Shown: positions 35,779 through 45,189, numbered from the stretch's first letter. The stretch: DNA of 64,000 nt from Fredinandcohnia onubensis (GCF_002734215.1 NZ_NSEB01000002.1:62001-126000), one strand, 5' to 3'. Numbers and translations are program-made. The notes: generated from the letters alone by a model not told the origin.

Positions 35779-36060
35779 TGTATTTTAAGTTAGAAAAGGA
35801 TCTTAACTCCATTCGAGTATCTAATGAACGTAGAGCTAACAATTCCTCTGATTCAGTTCGCACTTTAAGTAACAACCTTCCACTTCTTTTCTTTTTATTC
35901 ATCCCTATTTTAATAGAAAATCAACCCTTTAAGTGTGAATATTCCGTTAACATTTTGTGTCCGGTACTCCATAGGAAATACTTATCCATTTCAATAATAA
36001 AGATTAAATTTCTTAATCACTCTTTTGCTACTATACTTAGGGTACAAGGGGTGTTATTGA

Positions 36061-36795
36061 ATGGAATATTTGATTCTGTTTTTTATTGGGATTTGTGCGA
36101 CGACTTTGGGGACGCTTGCTGGTGGTGGGGGATTAATTAGTTTGCCGTCGATGTTGCTTTTAGGTGTTCCTGTTCATTCAGCAATTGGTGCGAATAAGGT
36201 TGCCAATACAATTAGTTCGTTCTCAAGTTTCTTCTACTTGTTACGGAAGAAGGAGCTTTCTTTAAAAGAATCAATTTGGATTATACCGGTTAGTCTTTCT
36301 GGTGGGGTAAGCGGGGGACTTATCGCGTCACAGATATCGGCTGAAAATATGTATATTGTAGCGATTGTCCTGCTCCTATTCGCTTTCATTGTTTCTTTTG
36401 TGGGAAAAGGAAATTTTACCGGAAATGAGCCTTTGAAGTTCAATAAAATTAGTGCACCCGGGCTATATAGTATTGGCATTTATGATGGGCTATTTGGACC
36501 TGGTCAGGGGACTTTAATGCTTTATCTATATAATCATTTAAATATTGCATACATTCGTGCGGTTGGGTTGGTCCGCCTTGCTACGTTTTCTAGTTGCTTT
36601 GGGGCTGCGGTGACCTATATTGCGACAGGTAAGCTCATTTGGCCAGTTGCCATAGCCTTGTTACTTGGTTCTTTTACAGGAGCACAAATTGGGGTGCGTA
36701 TTGCGCAGAAATTAAAGCCTCAATATGTAAAGCCGATTTTAAGGGTTGTAACGGTACTTCTTATTTTTCAAATTGTAACCGAGAATGTTCTTTAA
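36061..36795 (+). CDS. TSUP family (TauE/SafE) membrane transporter
   Basis: A 244-residue membrane protein with about eight helices and the TSUP pattern: GTLAGGGGLISLPSMLLLGVP near the N-terminus, ANKVANTISSF, and in the second half the related repeat GIYDGLFGPGQGTLML. The family moves sulfite, sulfoacetate or other small acids, most often outward. AAGGGGTG precedes the ATG. It stands alone between terminators, so no partner suggests the substrate. Confidence 0.87.
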   Translation: MEYLILFFIGICATTLGTLAGGGGLISLPSMLLLGVPVHSAIGANKVANTISSFSSFFYLLRKKELSLKESIWIIPVSLSGGVSGGLIASQISAENMYIVAIVLLLFAFIVSFVGKGNFTGNEPLKFNKISAPGLYSIGIYDGLFGPGQGTLMLYLYNHLNIAYIRAVGLVRLATFSSCFGAAVTYIATGKLIWPVAIALLLGSFTGAQIGVRIAQKLKPQYVKPILRVVTVLLIFQIVTENVL

Positions 36796-36799
36796 ATAA

Positions 36800-36836
36800 A
36801 AATCTGGACTTACTCAATAGTCCAGATTTTTTTAGT
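36800..36836 (+). terminator. Terminator of the TSUP gene
   Basis: AAAATCTGGACT and AGTCCAGATTTT pair around TACTCAAT and are followed by TTTT. Confidence 0.85.
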
Positions 36837-36884
36837 TGATTTTCATTTCATCTGGTAATCCTAATCTCAAGGAGTGTGAATAAG

Positions 36885-37460
36885 ATGAATTCATTTTGTC
36901 CGGTGATGTGGGATGAGGATCCAGTACCCGAAGATGTGAAGAATTGTGAGGATTGTGGGTTGTATCAGCAAGGGGCGCGAATGATTTGGGGTGAGGGTAA
37001 TCCGAAAGCACCGATCATGATTATTTTGGATAATCCAGGTGCTCGTGAAGGTCGTGAAGGTAATCCAATGGTTTGTGGAACGAGGCAGACCTTGCAAAAG
37101 GCAACCTATGAAGCGGGATTAGATAAAGAGCAAATATATGTTACATATATTTTAAAAAGACAACCGAAACGAGCCTATGATAAGGAAAAGACACGCGAAA
37201 TTTGTATAAACCATTTGTATTCTCAACTGGAGGAACAAAAACCTAAACTTATTGTTTGTTTAGGCAACGTAGCAGTGCAATCCTTTTTTCAGAATCCAGA
37301 GCTTGAAGTCAAAGGGCTTAGGGGCAATTTCTATCAGACGAACGGCTATCAAACGACAGTTGGCTATCATCCACTTGCGGCCAGAAGAAGGCCGAATTTG
37401 TATCCCCTTCTTTTGGAGGATATGAAACTAGTAGAATTGGAACTTCGGAAGCATATCTAA
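36885..37460 (+). CDS. Uracil-DNA glycosylase superfamily protein
   Basis: A 191-residue protein of the UDG fold. The ATG at 36885 is ten bases after AAGGAG; a GTG at 36876 is too close. Cys21 and Cys24 (CEDC), with Cys107 and Cys125, are spaced like the four [4Fe-4S] ligands of family 4 UDGs. The first active-site motif is altered: the usual GEAPGxxE region reads LDNPGAREGREG. The second motif reads GYHPLAARRR in place of HPSP. It may remove uracil from DNA or have a different base preference. Confidence 0.75.
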   Translation: MNSFCPVMWDEDPVPEDVKNCEDCGLYQQGARMIWGEGNPKAPIMIILDNPGAREGREGNPMVCGTRQTLQKATYEAGLDKEQIYVTYILKRQPKRAYDKEKTREICINHLYSQLEEQKPKLIVCLGNVAVQSFFQNPELEVKGLRGNFYQTNGYQTTVGYHPLAARRRPNLYPLLLEDMKLVELELRKHI

Positions 37461-37465
37461 AAAAA

Positions 37466-37487
37466 GGACGGTTCTGTGAACCTGTCC
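37466..37487. repeat. Short GGACGGTTC-type palindrome, also a terminator
   Basis: GGACGGTTCTG and the near-complement GAACCTGTCC form a hairpin between two converging genes, with A-run before and CTCTTT after. It belongs to a set with copies at 42806-42846 and 45157-45181 that share the tail GAACCGTCC. Confidence 0.6.
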
Positions 37488-37490
37488 TCT

Positions 37491-38093
37491 TTAATGACCT
37501 GTATATTTAAACGAATAGATATGTGTTTTTGTTAATTCAATGACTTCCTCAATAAATTCCTCTTGAGATTCTTTAAAGCCGCTTGTAATCCAATTTTGGA
37601 TGAGTCCGTAAAAGCCATAGGCTGTATAGCGTTTAAAATAGTCCATGTTGACCGGGATATTGTTGATTGTTTCAAATATAAATTTTTCTTGATAAATTTT
37701 TAAAATGGTTTGAGGGAAACTTGTATGTAGCCCTGGTAGAGTGTCGTCATATTTAATGAGTTCAAAAAAATCCCGGTGCTCATAAATATAGGAAACGATA
37801 TTAAAAGAAGGCTTGCCAATCTTAGATGTATACACTTTTTGTCCAGGAAGATGGTGTTTTCCAACCGAATCCCACAAGCCTACCATCATGAAATCTAACA
37901 AGTCTTCGGCTAAATCAATTTTGTCATGGTAGTGAACATAGAAGGTGCTGCGATTATAGGAGGCCTTATCTACAATGTCTTTTACAGAAACGGAATGGTA
38001 ACCCTTTTCTTTGATAAGGTCAATAAGAGCATGCTTTAAGTGTTCTTGGGTTCGATTTCGTCGTTTAGAAATGAGATCCAATTCATCATTCAT
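37491..38093 (-). CDS. TetR family transcriptional regulator
   Basis: A 200-residue repressor. The N-terminal helix-turn-helix (about 15-60) reads LIDLIKEKGYHSVSVKDIV through ASYNRSTFYVHY, typical of TetR. The C-terminal domain is of the TetR_C type found with short-chain dehydrogenase or drug genes; no ligand is evident. A strong palindrome at 38128-38150 lies in front of its start codon, and it is divergent from the SDR gene at 38291, so it probably represses itself and perhaps that gene. Confidence 0.88.
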   Translation of the reverse strand: MNDELDLISKRRNRTQEHLKHALIDLIKEKGYHSVSVKDIVDKASYNRSTFYVHYHDKIDLAEDLLDFMMVGLWDSVGKHHLPGQKVYTSKIGKPSFNIVSYIYEHRDFFELIKYDDTLPGLHTSFPQTILKIYQEKFIFETINNIPVNMDYFKRYTAYGFYGLIQNWITSGFKESQEEFIEEVIELTKTHIYSFKYTGH

Positions 38094-38109
38094 AAAAAAA
38101 CCTCCGCAA

Positions 38110-38151
38110 AATAGACATTTTTATTGGAAATGTCTATTATATAGACATTTT
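38110..38151. promoter_or_regulatory. TetR operator, inverted repeats of ATAGACATTT
   Basis: Arms AAATGTCTAT (38128-38137) and ATAGACATTT (38141-38150) are exact complements around three bases. A third half-site, AATAGACATTT, is at 38110-38120. The site lies between the divergent TetR and SDR genes, nearer the TetR start. Confidence 0.75.
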
Positions 38152-38290
38152 GAATTTCTTTGATGATTGTTAAGTCTAGTCAAGATAGTAAAATAGAATT
38201 GTGACCAAATGGTGACAAAGCCTTTTGGAGTAAATATTACTCTACTATAGGGTAATACTATCCATATTATACAATAAGGGGGACTTTATA

Positions 38291-39028
38291 ATGGGAAAAT
38301 TACAAGATAAAGTAGCTATCATTACTGGGGGAGCTTCAGGAATTGGAGCGGCAACAGCTCGTTTATTTGTTGAAGAAGGAGCAAAGGTTGTCCTTGTTGA
38401 TTTAAATGAAGAAAAGGGAAAAGCATTTGAGGAAGAATTGAAAGCGCTAAACGCGGAAGCTTTATTTGTAAAAGCAAACATTACAAGTGAAGAAGAAGTA
38501 GCAAATATCTATAAACAAACAATTGAAGCATTCGGTAAAGTGGATATTGTTTTCAATAATGCTGGTATTGGACGAGTTCAACCATCACATGAATTAGAAT
38601 ATTCTGAGTGGAGAAATACGGTTAATGTTGACTTAGATGGTGTTTTCTTAGTAGCACGTGAAGCGATCCGTGAATTCTTAAAAGCAGATGGTGGAGTAAT
38701 CGTAAACACTGCATCTATGTATGGTTGGGTGGGATCACCAGGTTCAGCAGCCTATAACGCAGCAAAAGGTGGCGTAGTGAACTTAACTCGCTCATTAGCA
38801 CTTGAATATGCTGAACAAAATATTCGTGTAAATGCTCTTTGCCCAGGTTTCATTGATACTCCAATTATTCCTGAAGAAAGCAAAGAAGTGTTACGTAGTA
38901 TGACTCCAATGAAGCGCCTTGGACAAGGAGAAGAAATGGCTAAAGCTGTATTATTCCTTGCTAGTGATGATTCTTCATTCATGACAGGAAACAGTTTAAT
39001 CGTTGACGGTGGCTATACAGCTCAATAA
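38291..39028 (+). CDS. SDR family oxidoreductase
   Basis: A 245-residue short-chain dehydrogenase with TGGASGIGAATA (residues 12-23) for NAD(P), NNAGIG near 86-91, and the catalytic Tyr/Lys in YNAAKGG near 151-157. The fold is full length and ends with the GNSLIVDGGYT motif. It resembles glucose 1-dehydrogenase or 3-oxoacyl-ACP reductase-like proteins; the substrate is not clear. AAGGGGG precedes the ATG, and the divergent TetR gene may control it. Confidence 0.92.
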   Translation: MGKLQDKVAIITGGASGIGAATARLFVEEGAKVVLVDLNEEKGKAFEEELKALNAEALFVKANITSEEEVANIYKQTIEAFGKVDIVFNNAGIGRVQPSHELEYSEWRNTVNVDLDGVFLVAREAIREFLKADGGVIVNTASMYGWVGSPGSAAYNAAKGGVVNLTRSLALEYAEQNIRVNALCPGFIDTPIIPEESKEVLRSMTPMKRLGQGEEMAKAVLFLASDDSSFMTGNSLIVDGGYTAQ

Positions 39029-39032
39029 TAAA

Positions 39033-39061
39033 ATTGCTCATCACCCTACTGGTGATGGGCT
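39033..39061 (+). terminator. Terminator of the SDR gene
   Basis: GCTCATCACC and GGTGATGGGC pair around CTACT and are followed by TTTTATATTTT. Confidence 0.85.
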
Positions 39062-39173
39062 TTTATATTTTCGGGGAAATAGTATTCTAGTCTAACATTT
39101 TAAATATAGTTGTTGACGATATGGAGATTTTTGTGCAATAATAACATTAATTTAATAACTGGTACCTTTAATT

Positions 39174-39310
39174 CAGTCCAGAGAGGCTGACAAGGACGGC
39201 GGGATTTTATTAAAAGACGTGGGGAAACGTGTATAAACTTTCCCTGTGCTCTTTTAATAGATGAAGAGGCTAATTGTCAGGATACCTGGTAATTAGCCTC
39301 TTTTTTTTTC
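39174..39310 (+). promoter_or_regulatory. PyrR attenuator of codBA
   Basis: The PyrR-binding sequence TCCAGAGAGGCT lies at 39177-39188 in a longer conserved stretch from 39174 to 39195. Downstream the terminator arms AGAGGCTAATT and AATTAGCCTCT (39265-39301) are followed by a run of T. When pyrimidine nucleotides are plentiful, PyrR-UMP binding should favour the terminator and lower cytosine uptake. Confidence 0.85.
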
Positions 39311-39355
39311 TGCTTGCTTCTGGTATCAGAAATGATCATACAGGAGGAATCATTT

Positions 39356-40615
39356 ATGAAAAAAATGGATTCAGAGTTCTCATGGCAAGCAGTGCCACAA
39401 TCTAATCGAAACGGTTTTTGGAAGACATTATCGGTAATGCTAGGCCTTACGTTTTTCTCAGCAAGTATGCTGGCTGGTGGGGAAATTGGGATGGGCTTAA
39501 CTTTTTCAGAGTTTATCATAATTGTGTTAGCAGGGAATTTAGCGCTAGGAATTTTTACAGGAACCCTAGCTTATATCGCATCGAAGACAGGATTATCGAC
39601 ACACCTTTTGGCAAAGTATGCATTTGGTGATAAGGGATCGTATCTACCATCCTTTTTACTAGGATTTACCCAAGTTGGTTGGTTCGGAGTTGGTGTAGCG
39701 ATGTTCGCGGTTCCAGTTGCAAATGCAATGGACTGGAATGTGTACGCCTTAATATTCATCTTTGGGCTTGCAATGACAGCAACTTCAATTTTTGGAATGA
39801 AAGCACTGGTTATTTTAGGATTTGTAGCAGTACCAGCAATTGCGATTCTCGGTAGCTACTCAGCAGTTGAGGCAACCGAGTCATTAGGTGGAATAGGGGC
39901 TCTAATGGAGTACAAACCAACCGTATCCATCACACTTTCAGCAGCACTTACGATTTGCATCGGGTCATTTATTAGCGCAGGAACGTTAACACCAGACTTT
40001 GCACGTTTTGCCAAAACATCACGCTCAGCAGTAATTGCAACAGTGATTGCCTTTTTCTTAGGAAACTCTTTAATGTTCTTTTTCGGAGCAATCGGATCGA
40101 TGTCTTATGGCTTAGCAGATATTTCTGAAGTAATGTTTCTACAAGGATTAATGATTCCGGCTATTATTGTACTCGGGTTAAATATTTGGACAACTAATGA
40201 CAATGCACTGTATGCTTCAGGTTTAGGATTTGCAAACATCACGAAGATTCCTAAAAAAGTATTTGTAGTGGTAAATGGACTAGTTGGAACTATACTAGCA
40301 ATGTGGATGTACAACAACTTTGTAGGATTCCTAACACTTCTTGGTGCTGCGATCCCTTCTATCGGTGCCATCATCATTACAGACTACTTCTTTGTTAAGC
40401 ACAGAGAATATAAAGCTTTTGATGAGATGACTTTTAAATCAGTAAACTGGGTTTCAATTGCGGCATGGGGCGTAGGTGTAGCCTTTGCGCAAGTAGCACC
40501 TGGGATTACACCACTAAATGCACTACTAGGAACAGCAGTTATTTACTTCGTATTCATGAAACTAGCGGAAGCAAAAAAACTTAAAGAAGCAAAGGTGATT
40601 TCAGTTGATTATTAA
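39356..40615 (+). CDS. codB: Cytosine permease
   Basis: A 419-residue NCS1 permease. The ATG at 39356 follows AGGAGG eight bases upstream; an in-frame ATG at 39314 lies in the terminator and is not used. About 12 helices are predicted, with the family segment [20 protein letters not shown] near the N-terminus and [12 protein letters not shown]. It imports cytosine for the deaminase encoded next, whose start overlaps its stop, so the two are translationally coupled. Confidence 0.95.
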   Translation: MKKMDSEFSWQAVPQSNRNGFWKTLSVMLGLTFFSASMLAGGEIGMGLTFSEFIIIVLAGNLALGIFTGTLAYIASKTGLSTHLLAKYAFGDKGSYLPSFLLGFTQVGWFGVGVAMFAVPVANAMDWNVYALIFIFGLAMTATSIFGMKALVILGFVAVPAIAILGSYSAVEATESLGGIGALMEYKPTVSITLSAALTICIGSFISAGTLTPDFARFAKTSRSAVIATVIAFFLGNSLMFFFGAIGSMSYGLADISEVMFLQGLMIPAIIVLGLNIWTTNDNALYASGLGFANITKIPKKVFVVVNGLVGTILAMWMYNNFVGFLTLLGAAIPSIGAIIITDYFFVKHREYKAFDEMTFKSVNWVSIAAWGVGVAFAQVAPGITPLNALLGTAVIYFVFMKLAEAKKLKEAKVISVDY

Positions 40616-41873
40616 AAATGCAACCTTACGAGGAAAAGAAGGTCTCTGGCATCTCGTGATCAAAGAAGGCCAGTTTGAAAAAATTACGCAAGAACTGAGT
40701 GAATTAGAGGCAAATGAGGAAGTAATTGATGTAGGTGGCTCACTCGTTTTGCCACCTTTCATTGAGCCACATATCCATTTAGATACAACATTAACGGCAG
40801 GCGAACCGGAGTGGAATCAAAGCGGTACTTTATTTGAGGGGATTCAGCGCTGGTCACAGCGTAAAGAAACCTTAACCCTTGAAGATGTAAAAACACGTTC
40901 GAAAACAGCACTAAAATGGCAAATTGCTCAGGGGATTGGGCATGTTCGTACGCATGTCGATGTTACAGACCCAAGTCTAACAGCATTAAAAGCAATGCTT
41001 GAGGTAAAAGAGGAATTGAAGGATTACGTAGATATTCAACTAGTAGCTTTTCCTCAGGAAGGAATTTTATCTTACCCAAATGGAGTAGAATTGCTTGAAG
41101 AAGCAGTAAAGATGGGTGCGGACGTCGTTGGCGGTATCCCTCACTTTGAATTTACCCGTGAATATGGTGTAAATTCAATGAAAATTGCTTTTGATTTAGC
41201 TGAAAAATATGATCGATTAGTTGATATTCATTGTGACGAAATTGATGATGAACAATCAAGATTTGTTGAGGTTGTAGCAAAGGAAGCCTATGAGCGCGGA
41301 CTTGGTACTCGTACAACAGCAAGCCACACTACAGCGATGGGTTCATACAATGATGCGTATACGTACAAGCTTTTCCGTTTACTTAAGCTTTCAAATATTA
41401 ACTTTGTGTCAAATCCACTTGTGAATATTCACTTACAAGGTAGATTTGATACGTATCCAAAACGTAGAGGTCTTACTCGTGTTAAAGAATTACTAGAAGC
41501 GGGACTAAACGTAAGCTTTGGCCATGATGATATTTTTGACCCATGGTATCCACTAGGAACGGGCAATATGCTACAGGTTCTTCATATGGGAATCCACGCT
41601 TCACAATTGATGGGCTATGAGCAAATTGTGAATTCCATTGATTTAATTACGACAAACAGTGCTAAGACACTGCACATTGAAGATCGCTACGGAATTGAAG
41701 AAGGAAAGCCGGCAAACTTCATTGTCATGTCAGCAGAAAATGAATATGAAACAATCCGTAAACAAGCGAAAGTTCGCTACTCATTTAGAAATGGAAAAAT
41801 CATTGCAGAAACAAAGCCAAGTGAAACAATGATTACATTGGATCAGACAGAAGCAGTTAATTTTAATCGATAA
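40605..41873 (+). CDS. codA: Cytosine deaminase
   Basis: A 422-residue amidohydrolase that turns cytosine into uracil and ammonia. Metal ligands are the HxH pair His56/His58 in EPHIHLD, His in DIHCDEIDD and Asp in FGHDDIFDP; the Glu of the CDE motif is the proton shuttle. The start is TTG at 40605 after AAAGGTGA, overlapping codB by 11 bases. It follows the E. coli-type CodA fold, not the small yeast type. Confidence 0.95.
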   Translation: MIIKNATLRGKEGLWHLVIKEGQFEKITQELSELEANEEVIDVGGSLVLPPFIEPHIHLDTTLTAGEPEWNQSGTLFEGIQRWSQRKETLTLEDVKTRSKTALKWQIAQGIGHVRTHVDVTDPSLTALKAMLEVKEELKDYVDIQLVAFPQEGILSYPNGVELLEEAVKMGADVVGGIPHFEFTREYGVNSMKIAFDLAEKYDRLVDIHCDEIDDEQSRFVEVVAKEAYERGLGTRTTASHTTAMGSYNDAYTYKLFRLLKLSNINFVSNPLVNIHLQGRFDTYPKRRGLTRVKELLEAGLNVSFGHDDIFDPWYPLGTGNMLQVLHMGIHASQLMGYEQIVNSIDLITTNSAKTLHIEDRYGIEEGKPANFIVMSAENEYETIRKQAKVRYSFRNGKIIAETKPSETMITLDQTEAVNFNR

Positions 41874-41877
41874 TAGA

Positions 41878-41912
41878 GAAGGGGCATCCTCATCTGGATG
41901 CCCCTTTTTACA
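41878..41912 (+). terminator. Terminator between codA and mscS
   Basis: AAGGGGCATCC and GGATGCCCCTT pair around TCATCT with T-run after, serving codA and the converging mscS gene. Confidence 0.9.
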
Positions 41913-42773
41913 TTATGCTTGTCCCATTCTTTGCGGATTCTCGTCATTTTTATGAATGGTGACTTGATGAGGAAATGGTATTTCAATCCCGTTTTTATCA
42001 AAGGCATCTTTAAAAGCTTTTCGAAGCTGACGCTCAACGCCCCAGTGTTCACCATTTTCTGTTTTGGCAATAACACGTAAAACGACATCTGATGCTCCAA
42101 GTGCTTGAACCCCAATGACATTTGGTCCTTCAACAATAACTGGATTCTCGGCAGCAACCTGGTCACATACTTCTTGCATCACGGTTATCGCTTTATCAAT
42201 GTCTTCCCCATAGGCAATCCCAATATCTACAAGAGCACGCATATTTCCGCGGGAATGGTTACTTACACTTGTAATGTCGCGATTCGGAATATAATGTAAG
42301 GTTCCATCAAAACCGCGAATTTGAGTGGTTCGTAAACCCACTGCCTCTACAACGCCATCAATAGCTCCGATGGTGACATAGTCGTTAACATCAATTTGCT
42401 TTTCTAATAATAAGAAAAAGCCTGTCACAACGTCACTTACGAGTCCTTGTGCACCAAAACCGACCGCTAGTCCAACAATTCCAGCACCGGCAATCAGACT
42501 TGCAACAGGAATATTAAAAATGCCAAAAATGGATGCAACTAACATAAAGATTAATGCATATGAAAGAATGTTTTCCATTAGTCTTTGAAGCGTATGAGCC
42601 CGTCCTATGGTAATGTTTTGTTTATCCTGTAACTTTGTAAAAGTTCGGTCAATCACTTTGTTTCCAATCTTTTTAACAATGAAAAATGCGATAAAGACCC
42701 CGATTAGTTTTAAAATGATGATTCCGGTATTCAGGAGTAGAGCCTCCCAATTGATATCGAGAAAATCAAACAA
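41913..42773 (-). CDS. mscS: Small-conductance mechanosensitive channel (MscS family)
   Basis: The product is about 286 residues. The TTG at 42773 is preferred because AAGGAAGG stands nine bases before it; the in-frame ATG at 42797 has no ribosome site and touches a palindrome. Three helices lie in the first 130 residues, the third with the Gly/Ala-rich pore pattern AGAGIVGLAVGFGAQG. The beta domain with LEKQIDVNDYVTIG and the mixed C-terminal domain follow. It resembles B. subtilis YkuT and acts as a safety valve on osmotic downshift. Confidence 0.88.
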   Translation of the reverse strand: MFDFLDINWEALLLNTGIIILKLIGVFIAFFIVKKIGNKVIDRTFTKLQDKQNITIGRAHTLQRLMENILSYALIFMLVASIFGIFNIPVASLIAGAGIVGLAVGFGAQGLVSDVVTGFFLLLEKQIDVNDYVTIGAIDGVVEAVGLRTTQIRGFDGTLHYIPNRDITSVSNHSRGNMRALVDIGIAYGEDIDKAITVMQEVCDQVAAENPVIVEGPNVIGVQALGASDVVLRVIAKTENGEHWGVERQLRKAFKDAFDKNGIEIPFPHQVTIHKNDENPQRMGQA

Positions 42774-42805
42774 AAATATCATCCTTCCTTGTGTCATGAA
42801 CCACA

Positions 42806-42846
42806 GGGACGGTTCTCTTGGGTTTTCGAACCAGGAGAACCGTCCC
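42806..42846. repeat. REP-like palindrome GGGACGGTTCTC / GAGAACCGTCCC
   Basis: Perfect 12 bp arms enclose a second hairpin (GGTT, TTCG loop, AACC), giving one long cruciform. Related copies are at 37466-37487 and 45157-45181. All three lie in intergenic space and share GAACCGTCC or its complement, so they look like a dispersed repeat family. Confidence 0.7.
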
Positions 42847-42916
42847 CATGGTACTTATTTTTGTTTAGTAAGAGAATACCACAAATCGCAAAAAGGAAAC
42901 ATGTCTACGTAGAAAA

Positions 42917-42945
42917 AAATCCCCTGTTTGATTACAGGGGATTTG
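42917..42945 (-). terminator. Terminator of the CofE-like gene
   Basis: AAATCCCCTGT and ACAGGGGATTT form a stem around TTGATT; a T-run follows on the minus strand. Confidence 0.85.
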
Positions 42946-42952
42946 GTATTGT

Positions 42953-44152
42953 TTATTTCGTATAGTTATCAAAGTAACCTTGGATATAGATGAACGGGGT
43001 ACCTTTGTCTCCGCTTCCTGAAGTTAAATCAGATAGAGAGCCAATCAGGTCCGTTAGTCTTCTAGGGGTTGTACCTTGAGCTTCCATTTGTCCGACAAGG
43101 TCGCCTTCTTTATTTTTAATAAACTCAGAAATTGCTTTTTTAAGTTCTTCACCTTTTAAGTCAGCAAAATTATTATCAGCAAGATATTTTAATTTAACCT
43201 CATTTGGTGTACCTTCAAGGCCAGCTGTGAAGGCAGGTGAAACAACTGGGTCAGCAAGCTCCCAAATCTTTCCGACAGGGTCTTTAAATGCACCGTCACC
43301 GTAAATCATAACCTCTACCGTTTTACCAGTTTTCTCTTTAAGAACTTCCTGGATCTGATCTACAACCGGTTGGCAATTACGAGGGAAGAGCTTCACGCTT
43401 TCCTCCGTTGCTTTGTTAGAACCAAGTAAACCATAGTTTTCGTTATAGCCACTACCATCGATTGATTCTGAAAGAATATTATCAAGGCTATAAATCTTTT
43501 CTCCGCCGTTTGCCTTTAAAATTTTCTTTGTACGGAATCTTGTGTGAATGTCACAAGTTAGCACGCTCTTTGTATAGTCTAGAATCGTTCTTGGGTTATT
43601 TGAGAAGATGACTTCACATTCAACGCCATATTCCTCAACCAACGATTTATAATAATCAATGTAATCTACACCTGTAAAAGTGTGTTTATTATGTCCGAAT
43701 AGTTCACGGAACTGTTGCTCTGTTAACACATCCGTCCAAGGATTTACGCCTTTTTCATCAAGTAAATCAAGATCCACTAGGTGGTTACCTACTTCATCAG
43801 ATGGATAGCTTAACATAAGGACGATTTTCTTTGCGCCTTTTGCAATTCCGCGAAGATTGATTGCAAAACGGTTACGGCTTAGGATTGGAAAAATAACACC
43901 GATTGTGTCATCACCAAATTTTGATTGTACATCCTTTGCAATATGGTCGATTGTCGCATAGTTTCCTTGAGCACGTGCGACAATAGATTCTGTAATCGTA
44001 ATGATATCTTTATCTTGAATCGTAAAGCCTTCCACCTCAGAAGCGGTTAATACAGTATTAACAACGATTTGCTCGATGCTGTCACCTGTATTGATGATTG
44101 GGCCACGTAAACCCCTTACAACTGTTCCAACTACTCTTTCCAAAACAATCAC
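42953..44152 (-). CDS. F420-0:glutamate ligase-like protein (CofE family) of unknown role
   Basis: A 399-residue homolog of CofE/FbiB N-terminal domain, which adds glutamate to coenzyme F420. It has the family N-terminus with GDSIEQIVV and the segment DIITITESIVARAQG, and the C-terminal part contains VEVMIYGDGAFKDPVG and AFTAGLEG. It is longer than archaeal CofE (about 250 residues), with an inserted region around 130-250. Bacillus does not normally make F420, and no other F420 genes are in the window, so the substrate is probably another one. A LysR gene is divergent from it, with 110 bp between them. Confidence 0.7.
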   Translation of the reverse strand: MIVLERVVGTVVRGLRGPIINTGDSIEQIVVNTVLTASEVEGFTIQDKDIITITESIVARAQGNYATIDHIAKDVQSKFGDDTIGVIFPILSRNRFAINLRGIAKGAKKIVLMLSYPSDEVGNHLVDLDLLDEKGVNPWTDVLTEQQFRELFGHNKHTFTGVDYIDYYKSLVEEYGVECEVIFSNNPRTILDYTKSVLTCDIHTRFRTKKILKANGGEKIYSLDNILSESIDGSGYNENYGLLGSNKATEESVKLFPRNCQPVVDQIQEVLKEKTGKTVEVMIYGDGAFKDPVGKIWELADPVVSPAFTAGLEGTPNEVKLKYLADNNFADLKGEELKKAISEFIKNKEGDLVGQMEAQGTTPRRLTDLIGSLSDLTSGSGDKGTPFIYIQGYFDNYTK

Positions 44153-44262
44153 TCCTACATGCTGATTAGTTTTTATGTAAATATTATCTACTAGTACTAT
44201 ACATCTATCATGTGATATAAGTAAAATTAATATATCTAATAATGGGTATAAGGAGTATTAAT

Positions 44263-45150
44263 ATGGTAGGTAAATTAGATTTATATAAGGTTTTTAGTGT
44301 AGTTGCTAAGAATGGGAGTTTTTCCAAAGCTGCCAAGGACCTGTTTATGACACAGCCTGCAGTTAGTCAAGCGATGATGCAGCTAGAAAGAGAATTAGAT
44401 ATAAGACTGTTTAATCGCACACCTAAAGGGGTTTCTTTGACTGACGAGGGAAAGCTTTTATATGAATATGTCCATTCGGCAATGAATCTCATCAATGTTG
44501 GTGAGGAAATGATTTTGGAATTTAAGAACCTAACAAAAGGGGAACTAAGAATAGGGGTAGGTGATACAATATCGAAATACTTTTTACTCGCATTTTTGGA
44601 AACCTTCCATACGGAGTATCCCAATATAAAGTTTAAAATAGAAAATGGGACAACCCAGGAGCTTATTTCTTTATTGAAGTTAGGTGAAGTTGACCTAGCC
44701 ATTTGTAACTTTCCAGTTAATGACCCTACCCTTGCGCAAATACCATGTATGGATATTCATGATATTTTTGTGTGCGGGAAAAATTATAAAGAGCTTCTAC
44801 ATAAGGCAGTAAACGTCTCCGATTTGGTAGAATATCCATTAATATTTTTAGAGCCAAAATCCATTTCGCGGAAATATGTCGAGGAATATTTATTGTCAAA
44901 GGGATTAAGGATATCACCCGAGTTTGAACTGGGTTCCCATGATTTATTATTGGAGTTTGCTAAAATAAATCTAGGTATTGCCTGTGTCACGAGAGAATTT
45001 TCGCAGGAATATTTAAAAAGTGGCATCTTACATGAGGTAAAGCTTACAGAACAGATCCCAAAACGGAGCATTGGAATCTGTTACGTTAAAAATGTTCCAT
45101 TATCACCAGCATCTACAAAATTTGTTGAAATTATTAAAAGTGACGGGTGA
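44263..45150 (+). CDS. LysR family transcriptional regulator
   Basis: A 295-residue regulator. The ATG at 44263 follows AAGGAG; an earlier in-frame ATG at 44242 has no such site. The N-terminal winged helix-turn-helix (about 1-60) has FSKAAKDLFMTQPAVSQAM, and the periplasmic-binding-like effector domain runs from about 90. Divergent orientation to the CofE-like gene suggests it controls that gene; the effector is unknown. Confidence 0.9.
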   Translation: MVGKLDLYKVFSVVAKNGSFSKAAKDLFMTQPAVSQAMMQLERELDIRLFNRTPKGVSLTDEGKLLYEYVHSAMNLINVGEEMILEFKNLTKGELRIGVGDTISKYFLLAFLETFHTEYPNIKFKIENGTTQELISLLKLGEVDLAICNFPVNDPTLAQIPCMDIHDIFVCGKNYKELLHKAVNVSDLVEYPLIFLEPKSISRKYVEEYLLSKGLRISPEFELGSHDLLLEFAKINLGIACVTREFSQEYLKSGILHEVKLTEQIPKRSIGICYVKNVPLSPASTKFVEIIKSDG

Positions 45151-45156
45151 TGATAA

Positions 45157-45181
45157 GGGATGGTTCCCAAAGAACCGTCCC
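45157..45181. repeat. GGGATGGTTC / GAACCGTCCC palindrome
   Basis: Arms GGGATGGTTC and GAACCGTCCC (one mismatch) enclose CCAAA, between two converging genes. It is related to the repeats at 37466 and 42806 and may also terminate both genes. Confidence 0.65.
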
Positions 45182-45189
45182 TACTCTAC

